Positions 24,385 through 33,420 of a DNA stretch of 64,000 bases are shown in pieces (position 1 is the stretch's first letter; the number at the start of each line of letters is the position of its first letter). The DNA is taken from positions 2,096,501-2,160,500 of the forward strand of contig CP127384.1 in NCBI GenBank assembly GCA_030285985.1. Direction: 5' to 3'. Origin of the DNA: Aquidulcibacter paucihalophilus. GTDB taxonomy: Bacteria; Pseudomonadota; Alphaproteobacteria; Caulobacterales; Caulobacteraceae. The position numbers and the translations under genes were made by a program. The notes beneath the pieces are model-generated. The model did no database searches. It saw only the letters and a program-made list of their open reading frames with translations, and had not been told where the DNA came from.

Positions 24385-25725
24385 TCAGTCGAGCGCGGCC
24401 AGGACGTCGCGGGTGAAGGCGATGAAGTCGAACCGCCGGCCGGCCGGGTCCTCGCCCCGGCGCACGATGACGATGTTCCGGCTCGGCACAATGATCACAT
24501 ACTGGCCGCGATTGCCGTTGGCCGAGATCGTATCCGTCGGCACGCCCTCCGAATTGTTCATCAACCAGAAGGTCGCGCCATAGCCCTGCTCGCCGTTCGG
24601 CTGGGGGCCTGACGGACGGGAGACGTAGTCGCGCCAGCCCTCGGGCAGGATGCGCTCACCGTCGACCACCCCGTCGTGCAGGTACAGCTGCCCGAACCGG
24701 GCAAGATCGCGCGCCGTGGTCCAGACCTGGCTGGAAAGCATGTAGTTGCCGCGCCAGTCGGTCTCGGCCCAGGTGTCGTACATGCCCAGCCGCCGGAACA
24801 GGTCGGCCGGCGAGTGGTCCGCAAACGTCGGCGCGATCGACAGCACCGCCAGCAGGGTGTCGTTGTTGGCGTAGCGATAGCGGGTTCCCGGCGGCGCGAT
24901 CAGCGGCCAGGTCGTGGCCTGCTCATCGATCCCGACCCCGCCGAAATACAGGGCGTCCGTCCGGTTGCCCGCCGTGTCGCTGGTCAGGCCCGAGGCCATC
25001 CGCATCAGCTGGTCGAGGGTGATGGCTGCGCGCGGGTCCCCGGGACGGCTCCAGTCGGCGATGGCGGCGGGCGCGTTCACATCGGCCTCGCCGCGATGGA
25101 CGGCGGCGCCGATGATCGTCCCGGCCAGGCTCTTGCCCACCGACCATGTCCGCTGCGGCGTGTCGACGCCGAAGCCGTCGGCATAGGCCTCGGCAACCAC
25201 GCGGTCGGCCTGCAGCACCAGCACGGCGGTGGTGTTCGAGCCCTCGCCGTAGCGGCCCTCGAACGCGCTTTCGACGGCTTCGTTCAGACGGGCGGCGTCG
25301 CCGACGGGGGCCGCCGGGACGTAAGTTTCGTTCACCCGCACGCCGGGCAGGAACATGTCCGGGCTCTCGCCCGTCCAGCCGACCGGCTGAATGGCGCAGC
25401 CACGTCCCGGCGAGAACTCCGCCACCCGAGGCGGCATGGCCTCATCCCAGGCGACCGAGACCTGCCGATCGCCGATCTCGACCAGCATCGCGCGGACCAG
25501 CCCGTCCAGTTCCGGATAGACGCCGACCAGTTCATTGGCCTCCACGCTCTCCAGCGTCCGGCTCCCGCCCGCCGCTTCGGCCATCTTCAGGGCGCTGCAG
25601 ACCGTCAGGGCCTTGTACCCGGCCGCCATGGCGCGCACGGCCGGTGACGGCGGGGCCGGGGTCGTCTGGGCGTGGGCGACCAGAGGGAGGGCGGCCAGGG
25701 CCGCGGCGAGGATCAGGGTGCGCAT
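24385..25725 (-). CDS. Beta-lactamase-family serine hydrolase (class C-like), secreted
   Basis: A 446-residue periplasmic protein with a signal peptide (LAAALAALPLVAHAQ). The C-terminal 300 residues have the penicillin-binding fold motifs: SVGKS with the nucleophilic Ser and general-base Lys of SxxK, YANND as the YxN motif, and a late HxG-equivalent region near GNRGQYVIIVP. Members act as esterases, D-aminopeptidases or carboxypeptidases; there is no reason to call it an antibiotic-resistance enzyme. The N-terminal 150 residues are an added domain that I do not recognise. The open frame runs about 100 codons upstream, overlapping pepF, but the signal peptide fixes the start at ATG 25725. Confidence 0.88.
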   Translation of the reverse strand: MRTLILAAALAALPLVAHAQTTPAPPSPAVRAMAAGYKALTVCSALKMAEAAGGSRTLESVEANELVGVYPELDGLVRAMLVEIGDRQVSVAWDEAMPPRVAEFSPGRGCAIQPVGWTGESPDMFLPGVRVNETYVPAAPVGDAARLNEAVESAFEGRYGEGSNTTAVLVLQADRVVAEAYADGFGVDTPQRTWSVGKSLAGTIIGAAVHRGEADVNAPAAIADWSRPGDPRAAITLDQLMRMASGLTSDTAGNRTDALYFGGVGIDEQATTWPLIAPPGTRYRYANNDTLLAVLSIAPTFADHSPADLFRRLGMYDTWAETDWRGNYMLSSQVWTTARDLARFGQLYLHDGVVDGERILPEGWRDYVSRPSGPQPNGEQGYGATFWLMNNSEGVPTDTISANGNRGQYVIIVPSRNIVIVRRGEDPAGRRFDFIAFTRDVLAALD

Positions 25726-25769
25726 GGCGGGACGCTCGCGCGTCCAACCCGGCCCGTCAACGCCGGCCG

Positions 25770-27572
25770 TCAGACCAGGGCTTCGAACCGGTCGATCAAC
25801 CCTTCCAGCCGCTTCGTCCCGATGGTCCAGAAGGCCGGATCGCGCGGGTTCAGGCCGAACGGCGCGAGCGCCTCGACATAGCCACGCGATCCCCCGCCCG
25901 CGAGCAGCTCCCGATACAGCGGCGTGAACCCCGCCGGGTCCTTGGCTCGCGTCTCCATCAGCGCCGCCACCAGCAGGTCGCCGAACGCATAGGCGTACAC
26001 ATAGAAGGGCGAGTGGACGAAATGGCTGACATAGCTCCACCAATTCTCGTAGCCGGGGTTGAGCGTGATCGCGGGGCCGAGCGACGCCACCATCTCCTCC
26101 ATCCAGATCTCGCCGATCCGTTCGACCGGCAGCTCGCCCGCCGCCCGCTCGTCATGGAACCGCGTCTCAAACCGGTGGAAGGCGATCTGGCGCACCACGG
26201 TGTTCAGCCCGTCCTCGATCCGCCCGGCCAGCAGACCGCGCTGCTCGGCCTTCGGCGCCGTCTTCAACAGCCGGTCGAAGGTCAGGCCCTCGGCGAAGAT
26301 CGAGGCGGTTTCGGCGAGCGTCAGTGGCGTATCGGCCAGCAAACTCCCCTGCCCCGCCGCCAGTGTCTGGTGCACCCCATGCCCCAGTTCGTGCGCCAGC
26401 GTCAGCACGTCGCGACGCTCGCCCATCCAGTTCAGGAAGACATAGGGGTGGCGGTCCGAGGTGACCGGGTGGGCATAGGCCCCTGACTGTTTCCCCGGCC
26501 GCGCCTTGCCGTCGATCCACGGCTTGTCGAAGAAGCCGCCGGCCCGATCCGCGAACTCCGGCCCGAGATCGGCGAAACTCTCCAGCACCAGCTGTTTGCC
26601 CGCGGCCCAGTCATAACCGCGCGGGGCGCTCGTCTCGATCGGGGCGTTGCGGTCCCACTGGTCCAGCTTCGCCTTGCCCATGGCCCGCGCCTTGAGCGCG
26701 TAATAGCGGTGCGACAGCTTCGGATAGGCGGCGGCCACGGCCTCGGCCATGGCGTCCACCGACTCGCCGTCGACCTCATTGGACAGGTGCCGCGCATCCG
26801 CCGGGCGTTTGAAGCCCCGCCATTTGTCTTCCAGCGCCTTGTCGGCGGCGACGGTGTTCATCACCAGCGCCATGGTCTGGGTCCGCGCCGCCAGCGCCTC
26901 GTTCAGCCCCTCGGCTGCCGCCTTGCGCCGTGCGCCCTTGGGATCGGACAGCTGGTTCAGCGCCTGGGACAGGGTGAGTTCGTCCTTGCCCGCCTTCACC
27001 TTCATCGCCGCCAGCGTCTCGTCGAACAGGCGCGGCCACTGGGCGCTGATCGGGCCACGCTCGGCCAGGAAAGTCTCCAGTTCCTGCGACAGCTCATGCG
27101 GCTTCATTGCCCGCACGCGCCGCAGCCACGGCCGCCAGCGCGCCGCCGCCGGATGCGCCGCCAGCGCCGCCTCGATCTCGGCCTCCTCCAGCTGGTTGAC
27201 CTCCAGCGTGACCCAGACCGTTGGCGTGGCGATGGCCGTCAGCTTCTCGCGCACGGTGGCCTCGAACCCCTGGGCCGCCGCGTCATTGCGATCCGTCGAG
27301 GCCGCCAGGAAGGAATAGGCCCCCAACGCCCCGAGGATGTCGGACGCCTGCTCATACAGGCTCACCGCCCGGTCCAGCCGCTCGCCCAGCGCCGCCGGCT
27401 CGCCGCGCGCCGCAATCAGCTTGCCCTGCAGCGCGTTGAGCGCATCGACCATGCCGCGCGTACGGGCCAGGTCGGCCTCGATACGGGCGTCCTCGCGCGA
27501 GGCGTACAGGTCGGACAGGTCCCAGACGGGAGCGTCGAGCGGATCGGTAGGGGTCTTGAAGGGTGCGTTCAT
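25770..27572 (-). CDS. pepF: M3 family oligoendopeptidase (PepF type)
   Basis: Cytoplasmic zinc peptidase that cuts short peptides, 600 residues, the normal size for the family. The zinc site is LTLAHELGHGVHQ with the third ligand Glu in SIFAEGLTFD, both intact. Other family hallmarks are DLSDLYAS near the N terminus and the C-terminal NWWSYVSHFVHSPFYVYAYAFG. Start at ATG 27572, with GGGGGT upstream; a longer frame exists but lacks a ribosome site. It precedes the serine hydrolase on the same strand by about 45 bases. Confidence 0.95.
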   Translation of the reverse strand: MNAPFKTPTDPLDAPVWDLSDLYASREDARIEADLARTRGMVDALNALQGKLIAARGEPAALGERLDRAVSLYEQASDILGALGAYSFLAASTDRNDAAAQGFEATVREKLTAIATPTVWVTLEVNQLEEAEIEAALAAHPAAARWRPWLRRVRAMKPHELSQELETFLAERGPISAQWPRLFDETLAAMKVKAGKDELTLSQALNQLSDPKGARRKAAAEGLNEALAARTQTMALVMNTVAADKALEDKWRGFKRPADARHLSNEVDGESVDAMAEAVAAAYPKLSHRYYALKARAMGKAKLDQWDRNAPIETSAPRGYDWAAGKQLVLESFADLGPEFADRAGGFFDKPWIDGKARPGKQSGAYAHPVTSDRHPYVFLNWMGERRDVLTLAHELGHGVHQTLAAGQGSLLADTPLTLAETASIFAEGLTFDRLLKTAPKAEQRGLLAGRIEDGLNTVVRQIAFHRFETRFHDERAAGELPVERIGEIWMEEMVASLGPAITLNPGYENWWSYVSHFVHSPFYVYAYAFGDLLVAALMETRAKDPAGFTPLYRELLAGGGSRGYVEALAPFGLNPRDPAFWTIGTKRLEGLIDRFEALV

Positions 27573-27670
27573 ACCCCCGTTGTGGGGATGCCGGCGGCCC
27601 GGCGCAACGTCCGAAACCCGCGAGACGGCCCCAACCCTTCGTCGCACCCTGGCGATCGAAGGAGACCCTC

Positions 27671-28141
27671 ATGACCTACCGCATCGAAGCCCTGCCGCTC
27701 GCCCCGTTCACCCGGTTCTTTTCCATGTCAGACAGCGAGCTCGCCGCTGTCGGCGCCCGGCGCTGGGTCGCTGATGCGCCAGGCCGCGCCCCCTGCCGGG
27801 TCAGCCTGCGTGACGCCGACGCCGGCGAGCGGCTGGTGCTGGTCAACCACGCCCACCTGACCGACGCCACATCCCCCTATCGCGCCTCGGGCCCGATCTT
27901 CGTGCGTGAAGCGGCCGTGGAGGCCGGCGCGATCGAGGGCCCGGCGCCGGAGATGCTGGCCAGACGCCCGCTCTCGCTGCGCGTCTACGACCGGCGCAAC
28001 ATGATGATCGAGGGCGAGGTCATCGACGGCCGAACCCTCGACGACCGGCTGGCGGCCTGGTTCGACCATCCGGCCACCGATCAGGTCCACATCCATTTCG
28101 CCCCGCGCGGCTGCTATCTGGCGCGGGCGGTGAGGGCCTAG
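27671..28141 (+). CDS. DUF1203 family protein
   Basis: A 156-residue soluble protein matching DUF1203: CRVSLRDADAGERLVLVNHA, PLSLRVYDRRNMMIEGEVIDG and the closing HIHFAPRGCYLARAVR are the conserved blocks. The family is widespread in alphaproteobacteria without a known role. ATG 27671 has GGAGACC just upstream. Its stop codon overlaps the stop of the convergent Nudix gene by four bases. Confidence 0.88.
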   Translation: MTYRIEALPLAPFTRFFSMSDSELAAVGARRWVADAPGRAPCRVSLRDADAGERLVLVNHAHLTDATSPYRASGPIFVREAAVEAGAIEGPAPEMLARRPLSLRVYDRRNMMIEGEVIDGRTLDDRLAAWFDHPATDQVHIHFAPRGCYLARAVRA

Positions 28142-28572
28142 CCCTCGAAGGCGGCGATCAGGGCCTTCAACTCCGGCTCATCGACCCGGCGGACGGCCTC
28201 GTCCCGGCTGACCCAGACCCGTTCGCGCTCCGCCTGTTCGTGCCAGGTCTCGTGCTCGACCCGGACCTCCAGCGCATGGACCGCGACCACGCACCAGCGC
28301 GGTGCCCGACGCTTGAGGATTTTCAGATAGCGGAAGGTCCCGAGCGGCGCGTCCCCGACCACGCCTTCAATCCCCGCCTCCTCCAACGCCTCCTGCGCCG
28401 CGGACTCTGCGTCGCTGAGCCCGGTCATCCGGCCGCCCTTGGGCGTGACCCAGCGCCGCGTCTCACGTGAGGTGACGAGCATGATCTCGATGCCGTCCGG
28501 CCCGTGCCGCCACGGCAGGGCCGCGACCTGACGGCGCTCGACCGGCCGGGCATGGATCAACGGCGTTGTCAT
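28138..28572 (-). CDS. Nudix hydrolase (DIPP-like)
   Basis: A 144-residue hydrolase of nucleoside-diphosphate-linked compounds. The Nudix box is recognisable (GGRMTGLSDAESAAQEALEE then AGI), but the first conserved Glu is replaced by Leu and the Arg before the catalytic Glu by Gln; the second change is common in diphosphoinositol-polyphosphate and diadenosine-type Nudix enzymes. The catalytic EALEEAG core is intact. The C-terminal WVSRDEAVRRV region is typical of that subgroup. Convergent with the DUF1203 gene. Confidence 0.88.
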   Translation of the reverse strand: MTTPLIHARPVERRQVAALPWRHGPDGIEIMLVTSRETRRWVTPKGGRMTGLSDAESAAQEALEEAGIEGVVGDAPLGTFRYLKILKRRAPRWCVVAVHALEVRVEHETWHEQAERERVWVSRDEAVRRVDEPELKALIAAFEG

Positions 28573-28677
28573 CGGTCGGGCGGAGATCCGGAAGCGGCGA
28601 GCGCCGCCAGCCGGCGCCCGTCAATCCGTCCGTTGCCTGAAGATTCTTTGCAATAGAAATCAACCCGAAGGTCGAAG

Positions 28678-29178
28678 CTAGAGCCCGAATTTGGACGCCG
28701 ACTCCTCACCGGCCTCGCATTCGAACTGCGCGCAGAATTTCTCACCCAGCTGGGTGAAGGCCTCGGTCAGATGGGGCGTCATCACCGTCTCCAGCCGGAC
28801 GCCGAACTCGAAGCTCTTCTCGGTGATCGACCGCCCGAGGGGCGTGTCATAGAAGGCGATCATCGCCTCCAGCTCCGGTTCGCTGAACAGCTCGGCGACG
28901 TCATCGGTCAGATCGGTGAAGGTCGCCTGCATCGCCTTGTCGAAGGCGGCGGTCATGTTCAGGGTGAGCCAGTCACGCTGGTCAGCCGGCATTTCCGACT
29001 TGGCGAAGGTTTCCTCGAAATAGGCGCTGATCGATTTTCTCAGGTTCTCGCCCTGGGTGACCTCGAGATACCGCTCCGCCAGTTCAAGGCGGCGGGCCTC
29101 TCCCGCGGACTCCTGCGCCGCGGCCGGCGCGGCGAAGCCCAGCCAGACGGCGGCCAGCAACACAAAGAAGATACGCAT
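28678..29178 (-). CDS. DUF2059 domain secreted protein
   Basis: A 166-residue periplasmic protein. The signal peptide MRIFFVLLAAVWLGFAAPAAA is followed by a helical DUF2059 domain, recognised by AFYDTPLGRSITEK and the preceding LFSEPELEAMI. Two cysteines near the end (KFCAQFEC) may pair. The family has no established function. ATG 29178 is chosen because it opens the signal peptide; the frame extends further up without one. Confidence 0.88.
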   Translation of the reverse strand: MRIFFVLLAAVWLGFAAPAAAQESAGEARRLELAERYLEVTQGENLRKSISAYFEETFAKSEMPADQRDWLTLNMTAAFDKAMQATFTDLTDDVAELFSEPELEAMIAFYDTPLGRSITEKSFEFGVRLETVMTPHLTEAFTQLGEKFCAQFECEAGEESASKFGL

Positions 29179-29262
29179 GACGCCCCCGGGCCCAAGATCC
29201 GTCTGAACCTTCGGTTGCTTGCGCGCCTGATACAAGCGTCCGCAAAGCACAGGCGGCCTGAA

Positions 29263-29298
29263 AATGAAAAAAGGGCGGCGACCCTGCGGTCGCCGCCC
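29263..29298 (-). terminator. Terminator of the rplK-rplA operon
   Basis: An 11-bp perfect stem (29273-29283 with 29288-29298) with a four-base loop, followed on the minus strand by a run of six T (complement of 29267-29272), about 25 bases after the rplA stop. Confidence 0.92.
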
Positions 29299-29322
29299 TC
29301 TTCATTCAGTCAGCCAGGCCGA

Positions 29323-30012
29323 TCAGGCGTTCAGCGACGCCGGGTCGATCTTGAAGCCCGGTCCCATGGTCGAGGACAGGGTGATGCGCTTGACGTAGGT
29401 GCCCTTGGCGCCGGCCGGACGGGCCTTCTGCAGGGCGTCCACATAGGCCTTCACGTTGGCTTCGAGGGCTTCCTGGGTGAAGGAGGCCTTGCCGATGCCG
29501 CCGTGGGCGATACCAGCCTTCTCGACGCGGAACTCGACCGCACCGCCCTTGGCGTCCTTGACGGCCTGGGCGACGTTCGGGGTCACGGTGCCGACCTTGG
29601 GGTTCGGCATCAGGCCGCGCGGGCCCAGCACCTTACCCAGACGGCCGACCAGGGCCATCATGTCCGGGGACGCGATGACGCGGTCGAAGTCCATGAAGCC
29701 GCCGTTGATCTTCTCGTACAGATCCTCGGCACCCACGATGTCGGCGCCGGCAGCCAGGGCTTCAGCCGCCTTGGCGTCCTTGGCGAAGACGGCGACGCGA
29801 ACGTCACGGCCCGTGCCCGACGGCAGGTTCACGACGCCGCGGACCTGCTGGTCAGCGTGACGCGGATCGACGCCCAGGTTGACGGCGATCTCGATCGACT
29901 CGTCGAACTTGGCGGTGGCGTTGGATTTGACCGCGGCGATGGCGTCGTTGAACGCCATCAGGGCGACGGTGTCGCCGGTACGGGCCTTGGTGCGCTTGGT
30001 TTGCTTGGCCAT
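29323..30012 (-). CDS. rplA: 50S ribosomal protein L1
   Basis: Binds 23S rRNA at the mobile L1 stalk and commonly represses its own operon. 229 residues, standard length. Characteristic blocks: [20 protein letters not shown], the [11 protein letters not shown] region, [15 protein letters not shown], and the C-terminal [20 protein letters not shown]. Starts four bases after rplK, forming a two-gene operon that ends at the terminator near 29.28 kb. Confidence 0.98.
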   Translation of the reverse strand: MAKQTKRTKARTGDTVALMAFNDAIAAVKSNATAKFDESIEIAVNLGVDPRHADQQVRGVVNLPSGTGRDVRVAVFAKDAKAAEALAAGADIVGAEDLYEKINGGFMDFDRVIASPDMMALVGRLGKVLGPRGLMPNPKVGTVTPNVAQAVKDAKGGAVEFRVEKAGIAHGGIGKASFTQEALEANVKAYVDALQKARPAGAKGTYVKRITLSSTMGPGFKIDPASLNA

Positions 30013-30016
30013 GTGC

Positions 30017-30448
30017 TTAGCCCTCCACGACGTTGAGGCCCATGGCGCGAGCCGAGCCTTCGATGATCTTGGTCGCGGCGTCCAGGTCGTTCGCGTTCAG
30101 ATCCTTCATCTTCTTCTCGGCGATCTCACGCAGCTGGCTGCGCTTGATCTTGCCGGCCACTTCGCGGCCGGTCATCTTCGAGCCCGAGGTGATCCCGGCG
30201 GCCTGCTTGATGTAGTGGGTCGCGGGCGGGGTCTTGGTGACGAAGGTGAAGCTCTTGTCCTGGTAGACCGTGATCACGGTCGGCAGGGGCGTGCCTTTGA
30301 CTTCCTTCTCGGTACGGGCGTTGAACTCCTTGACGAAGCCCATGATGTTGACGCCGCGTTGACCGAGGGCGGGCCCGATCGGGGGGGACGGCGTGGCGTT
30401 GCCGGCCGGCACCTGCAGTTTGATATAGCCCAGAATCTTCTTGGCCAT
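30017..30448 (-). CDS. rplK: 50S ribosomal protein L11
   Basis: Part of the GTPase-associated centre of the large subunit. 143 residues. Recognised by the N-terminal [20 protein letters not shown] and the C-terminal RNA-binding domain ([25 protein letters not shown]). A good GGAGAGA site precedes the ATG. A terminator-like hairpin separates it from nusG upstream, so it probably has its own promoter in 30450-30590. Confidence 0.98.
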   Translation of the reverse strand: MAKKILGYIKLQVPAGNATPSPPIGPALGQRGVNIMGFVKEFNARTEKEVKGTPLPTVITVYQDKSFTFVTKTPPATHYIKQAAGITSGSKMTGREVAGKIKRSQLREIAEKKMKDLNANDLDAATKIIEGSARAMGLNVVEG

Positions 30449-30582
30449 TGGTCTCTCCTTACAATGGCCCCGAACTCAATCGGGACCGGTGAGCCGTGGT
30501 CTGGCATGGCTGCCTCCCACGGATTTATGCGGGCGAACCCGCACCGCCCTTAAGAGCGAGGCGCGCGTGTAGCAAAAGGCCG

Positions 30583-30615
30583 CCGCAAAAGCAAACGGCG
30601 GCCCGAAGGCCGCCG
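30583..30615 (-). terminator. Terminator between nusG and rplK
   Basis: Stem CGGCGGCC (30596-30603) and GGCCGCCG (30608-30615) with loop CGAA, followed on the minus strand by TTTGCTTTT. It lies 28 bases after the nusG stop and would separate secE-nusG from rplK-rplA. Confidence 0.8.
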
Positions 30616-30642
30616 CTGCAAAACGTCAGAACCGGCCTGGGA

Positions 30643-31218
30643 TCAGCCCGCGTTCTTCTCGACCTGATTGTATTCCAGATCGACCGGGGTCGGGCGGCCG
30701 AAGATGGACACGGCCACGCGCAGGCGGGCGTTGTCCTCGTCGACGCTCTCGACCTGGCCCTCGAAGCTGGCGAAGGGACCGTCGATGACCTTGACGGTCT
30801 CGCCGATGTCGAAGCGGATGGTGGGTTTCGGACGTTCGACGCCCTCCTCCACCTGGCCGATGATGTTCTGGACCTCGCGCTCCGAGACCGGCAGCGGCTT
30901 GGTGCCGCCCGCGGCGCCCAGGAAGCCGGTGACCTTCGGGGTGTTCTTGACGAGGTGATAGGCGTCGTCGGTCATCTCCATCTTCACCAGCACATAGCCG
31001 GGGAAGAATTTGCGCTCGGAGTTGACCTTCCGGCCGCGGCGGATCTCGACCACGTCCTCGGTCGGCACCAGGATTTCAGAGAAACAGTCCTCGAGGCCCT
31101 GCTGGCGCGCCTGGTCCGTCAGGTGCTGGGCGACCTTCTTCTCGAAATTCGAATAGGCGTGGACGATGTACCACTTGTGGCGGGGATTGGCGGCGGGCTT
31201 GGGGGCGGCGTCGGTCAT
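30643..31218 (-). CDS. nusG: Transcription termination/antitermination protein NusG
   Basis: Binds RNA polymerase and links it to Rho or the ribosome. 191 residues with the NGN domain (KWYIVHAYSNFEKKVAQHL, FFPGYVLVKMEM) and the C-terminal KOW domain (GETVKVIDGPFASFEGQVES). A short Ala/Pro-rich N-terminal addition precedes the NGN domain. Begins 12 bases after secE, so they form one operon with tRNA-Trp upstream, as in many proteobacteria. Confidence 0.97.
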   Translation of the reverse strand: MTDAAPKPAANPRHKWYIVHAYSNFEKKVAQHLTDQARQQGLEDCFSEILVPTEDVVEIRRGRKVNSERKFFPGYVLVKMEMTDDAYHLVKNTPKVTGFLGAAGGTKPLPVSEREVQNIIGQVEEGVERPKPTIRFDIGETVKVIDGPFASFEGQVESVDEDNARLRVAVSIFGRPTPVDLEYNQVEKNAG

Positions 31219-31230
31219 GGGGGGTGTTTC

Positions 31231-31524
31231 CTACTGGCCGATCGCGAGGATGAAGCGCGAGGCCACAGACAGACCGGCGTCGACCACGAAGAAGAAGATG
31301 GAGGCGATCACGACCATGATCAGCACCATCACCGAGGTGATCCAGGTTTCCTTGCGGCTCGGCCACACGATCTTGCGCCCTTCGGCGCGGACCTGGCTGG
31401 CGAACTGGGGAATCGAGGTGCGCGGCTTCTTCGGCGCATTCGCTTCGGCCGCCACAGCGTTCCCGGCGATCGCCGGCTGGACGGGCTGGGTGCGGCGCCC
31501 CGAGGGGCTCTTGGCCTTGGCCAT
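31231..31524 (-). CDS. secE: Preprotein translocase subunit SecE
   Basis: Small single-helix clamp of the SecYEG channel. From ATG 31524 it is 97 residues: a charged, Pro/Ala-rich N-terminal extension followed by the conserved amphipathic helix and signature (FASQVRAEGRKIVWPSRKET) and one membrane span (SVMVLIMVVIASIFFFVVDA). An upstream TTG at 31545 is less likely. The extension of about 40 residues is typical for this order. Confidence 0.95.
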   Translation of the reverse strand: MAKAKSPSGRRTQPVQPAIAGNAVAAEANAPKKPRTSIPQFASQVRAEGRKIVWPSRKETWITSVMVLIMVVIASIFFFVVDAGLSVASRFILAIGQ

Positions 31525-31588
31525 GGTCTTCTGGTCTCGTTTCAACGGGCTGACGACGCAGATAGGAAGCCGCGTCGTCAGTGAAAAG

Positions 31589-31664
31589 TGGCAGGAGTGG
31601 AGGGACTCGAACCCACGACCCTCGGTTTTGGAGACCGATGCTCTACCAGCTGAGCTACACTCCT
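31589..31664 (-). tRNA. trnW: tRNA-Trp (anticodon CCA)
   Basis: Complete cloverleaf on the minus strand: acceptor AGGAGTG pairing with CACTCCT, D-stem GCTC/GAGC, anticodon stem TCGGT/ACCGA with loop CTCCAAA giving anticodon CCA, and T-arm GTGGG-TTCGAGT-CCCTC. The discriminator is G and a 3' CCA is encoded (31589-31591). It precedes secE, a classic arrangement. Confidence 0.97.
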
Positions 31665-31775
31665 AGGTTCCGGACAAAACTATAACGCGCCGGAGGGTCT
31701 CCCCCCAGGCGCGCTCGGCTTCGCCAGACCGCGGCGTATGCCCGACCCCGCGGGGGTTTTCAAGCGGCTTGGCCC

Positions 31776-33110
31776 CTAATCCTCGTACTGTTCGGCCACG
31801 GCCCGGGCTTCGTCCTCAGGCTTGACCACCTGTTTGAACAGAAGTTTGTCGATCCGGCGGTCGTCCATGTCGATGACCTCGACCTCGAACCGTCCCAGCT
31901 GCAGGATTTCGCCCTCATTGGGGACGCGCGACAGCTGGTGCAGCACCAGGCCGGCGATGGTGTGGAAGCCATCGGCCTCGCCGAAATCCTCGCCCAGCGT
32001 ATCCGCCAGCTCGTCGATGTCGGTCTGGCCGTCGACCAGCCAGCTGCCGTCCTCGCGCTGGCGCACATTGACCTCGGCGTCGTCGTGGCCCTCGTCGAAG
32101 TCCCCGGCGATCATTTCCAGCAGGTCGGTCGCGGTCACCACGCCCTCGAAGGCACCGAACTCGTCGACCAGGAAGGCCATATGGACCTTGGAGGCCTTCA
32201 TGATCTCCAGCGCCTTCAGCACCGAGGTCGACTGCGGAATGAAGGCCGGTGTCTGCACATGGCGTTCGACGTTGAACTCGCCATTGTCCAGCAGGCTGTC
32301 CAGCAGGTCCTTCTTGTGGACCACGCCCAGCGGGTTATCGACGTCGTTCTCGCGCGCGACCACGATCCGGGAATAGGGACAGGTCCGCACCTCGGTGCGC
32401 AGGACCTCCTCGGTGTCGTCCAGGGCGATCCAGAACACCTCGTGCCGCGGCGTCATGGCGACGCGAATCGGCCGGTCACCCAGACGCAGGATCTCCTCGA
32501 TCATGGTCTGTTCTTCGGGTTCGATCAGGCCGGAGGCCGTGCCCTCGGCGATCATCGTCTCGACCTCTTCCTGGGTCACGTCCGAGCCGTCGCGGTCCTT
32601 GACGCCCATGACCTTGAGGATGGCCGAGGTCGAGGCCGTCAGGATCAACACGAAGGGCTTCAGCACGATGGCGACGGTCGAGATCGGCGCCGCCATCTTG
32701 GAGGCGATCGATTCCGGGAAGATCAGCGCCAGCCGCTTGGGCACCAGTTCGCCGACAATCACCGACACATAGGTGATGAAGATGATGACGAGCGTGGTCG
32801 AGATGACCTGCGCCCAGTGGCCGAGCGCCGGAAAGGCCTCGGACAGGATGCGGTTAAGCTCACCGGCGATGGAGGCCTGGCCGTAGGCACCCGCGGCAAT
32901 GCCGATCAGGGTGATGCCGACCTGGACGGCCGACAGGAAATGCGTCGGATCCTCGGCCAGCCTCAGGGCCGCCCGCGCGCCCTTGTCGCCGCGTTCGGCG
33001 CGGCTGTGGAGTTTGGACTTGCGGGAGGAGACGACCGCCAGCTCGGTCATGGCGAACAGGCCGTTTAGCACCACGAGGAGCAGAACGACGACGATGGCGA
33101 AGGCTAACAT
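31776..33110 (-). CDS. CNNM/CBS-domain protein of the CorC/hemolysin-C family
   Basis: A 444-residue inner-membrane protein. The N-terminal 190 residues form a CNNM (DUF21) domain with three or four helices (NGLFAMTELAVVSSRKSKL; VGITLIGIAAGAYG; the TTLVIIFITYVSVIVGELVPKRLAL segment). Two CBS domains follow and then a CorC_HlyC domain (DGSWLVDGQTDIDELADTLG). Such proteins are thought to act in magnesium or cobalt efflux or its regulation; the older name hemolysin is misleading. No clear Shine-Dalgarno before ATG 33110. Confidence 0.92.
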   Translation of the reverse strand: MLAFAIVVVLLLVVLNGLFAMTELAVVSSRKSKLHSRAERGDKGARAALRLAEDPTHFLSAVQVGITLIGIAAGAYGQASIAGELNRILSEAFPALGHWAQVISTTLVIIFITYVSVIVGELVPKRLALIFPESIASKMAAPISTVAIVLKPFVLILTASTSAILKVMGVKDRDGSDVTQEEVETMIAEGTASGLIEPEEQTMIEEILRLGDRPIRVAMTPRHEVFWIALDDTEEVLRTEVRTCPYSRIVVARENDVDNPLGVVHKKDLLDSLLDNGEFNVERHVQTPAFIPQSTSVLKALEIMKASKVHMAFLVDEFGAFEGVVTATDLLEMIAGDFDEGHDDAEVNVRQREDGSWLVDGQTDIDELADTLGEDFGEADGFHTIAGLVLHQLSRVPNEGEILQLGRFEVEVIDMDDRRIDKLLFKQVVKPEDEARAVAEQYED

Positions 33111-33203
33111 CTAGGGGGGTCGAAACCGGCGCGGCGCGACAGTCGGCGTCCGCGAGCGGGATGATAGGCGGAATTCGTCTCCGCCGCCACGGTTTCCTTG
33201 GCG

Positions 33204-33329
33204 TCAGTTCGTGCGGCCGACCTCGACGCTTCCATAGCCGCCGCGCGAACCGCTGTCGGGCATCGCGGCGCAGGCCGACATGCCGATGAAGGTGCCGATG
33301 AACAGGCCGATCCGAAGCGCGCGCCGCAT
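33204..33329 (-). CDS. Very small lipoprotein
   Basis: A 41-residue frame, below the usual length cutoff. It starts at ATG 33329 with GGAA nine bases upstream and reads MRRALRIGLFIGTFIGMSAC, then AAMPDSGSRGG and a short tail ending RTN. The basic N terminus, hydrophobic core and Cys at position 20 after M-S-A make a plausible lipobox, so the mature product would be a lipid-anchored peptide of about 22 residues. It lies between the CNNM gene and the HisKA_2 kinase. Such entericidin-like peptides occur widely; function unknown. Confidence 0.55.
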   Translation of the reverse strand: MRRALRIGLFIGTFIGMSACAAMPDSGSRGGYGSVEVGRTN

Positions 33330-33420
33330 GGTTACTGAATTCCTAACGTCCGTGACGCGAACGTAGGCCCCGGATCGATGGTTCCCGCAAGCACTCTCGC
33401 CCGCCTCGGGAATCCCGGGT

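Noticed and set aside
24385..25725. Antibiotic-resistance beta-lactamase
   Set aside because: The SxxK and YxN motifs define a broad serine hydrolase family; the sequence has no feature specific to a true AmpC enzyme.
31776..33110. Hemolysin (virulence) function for the CBS protein
   Set aside because: The name is historical; CNNM-CBS-CorC domains point to ion transport, not haemolysis.
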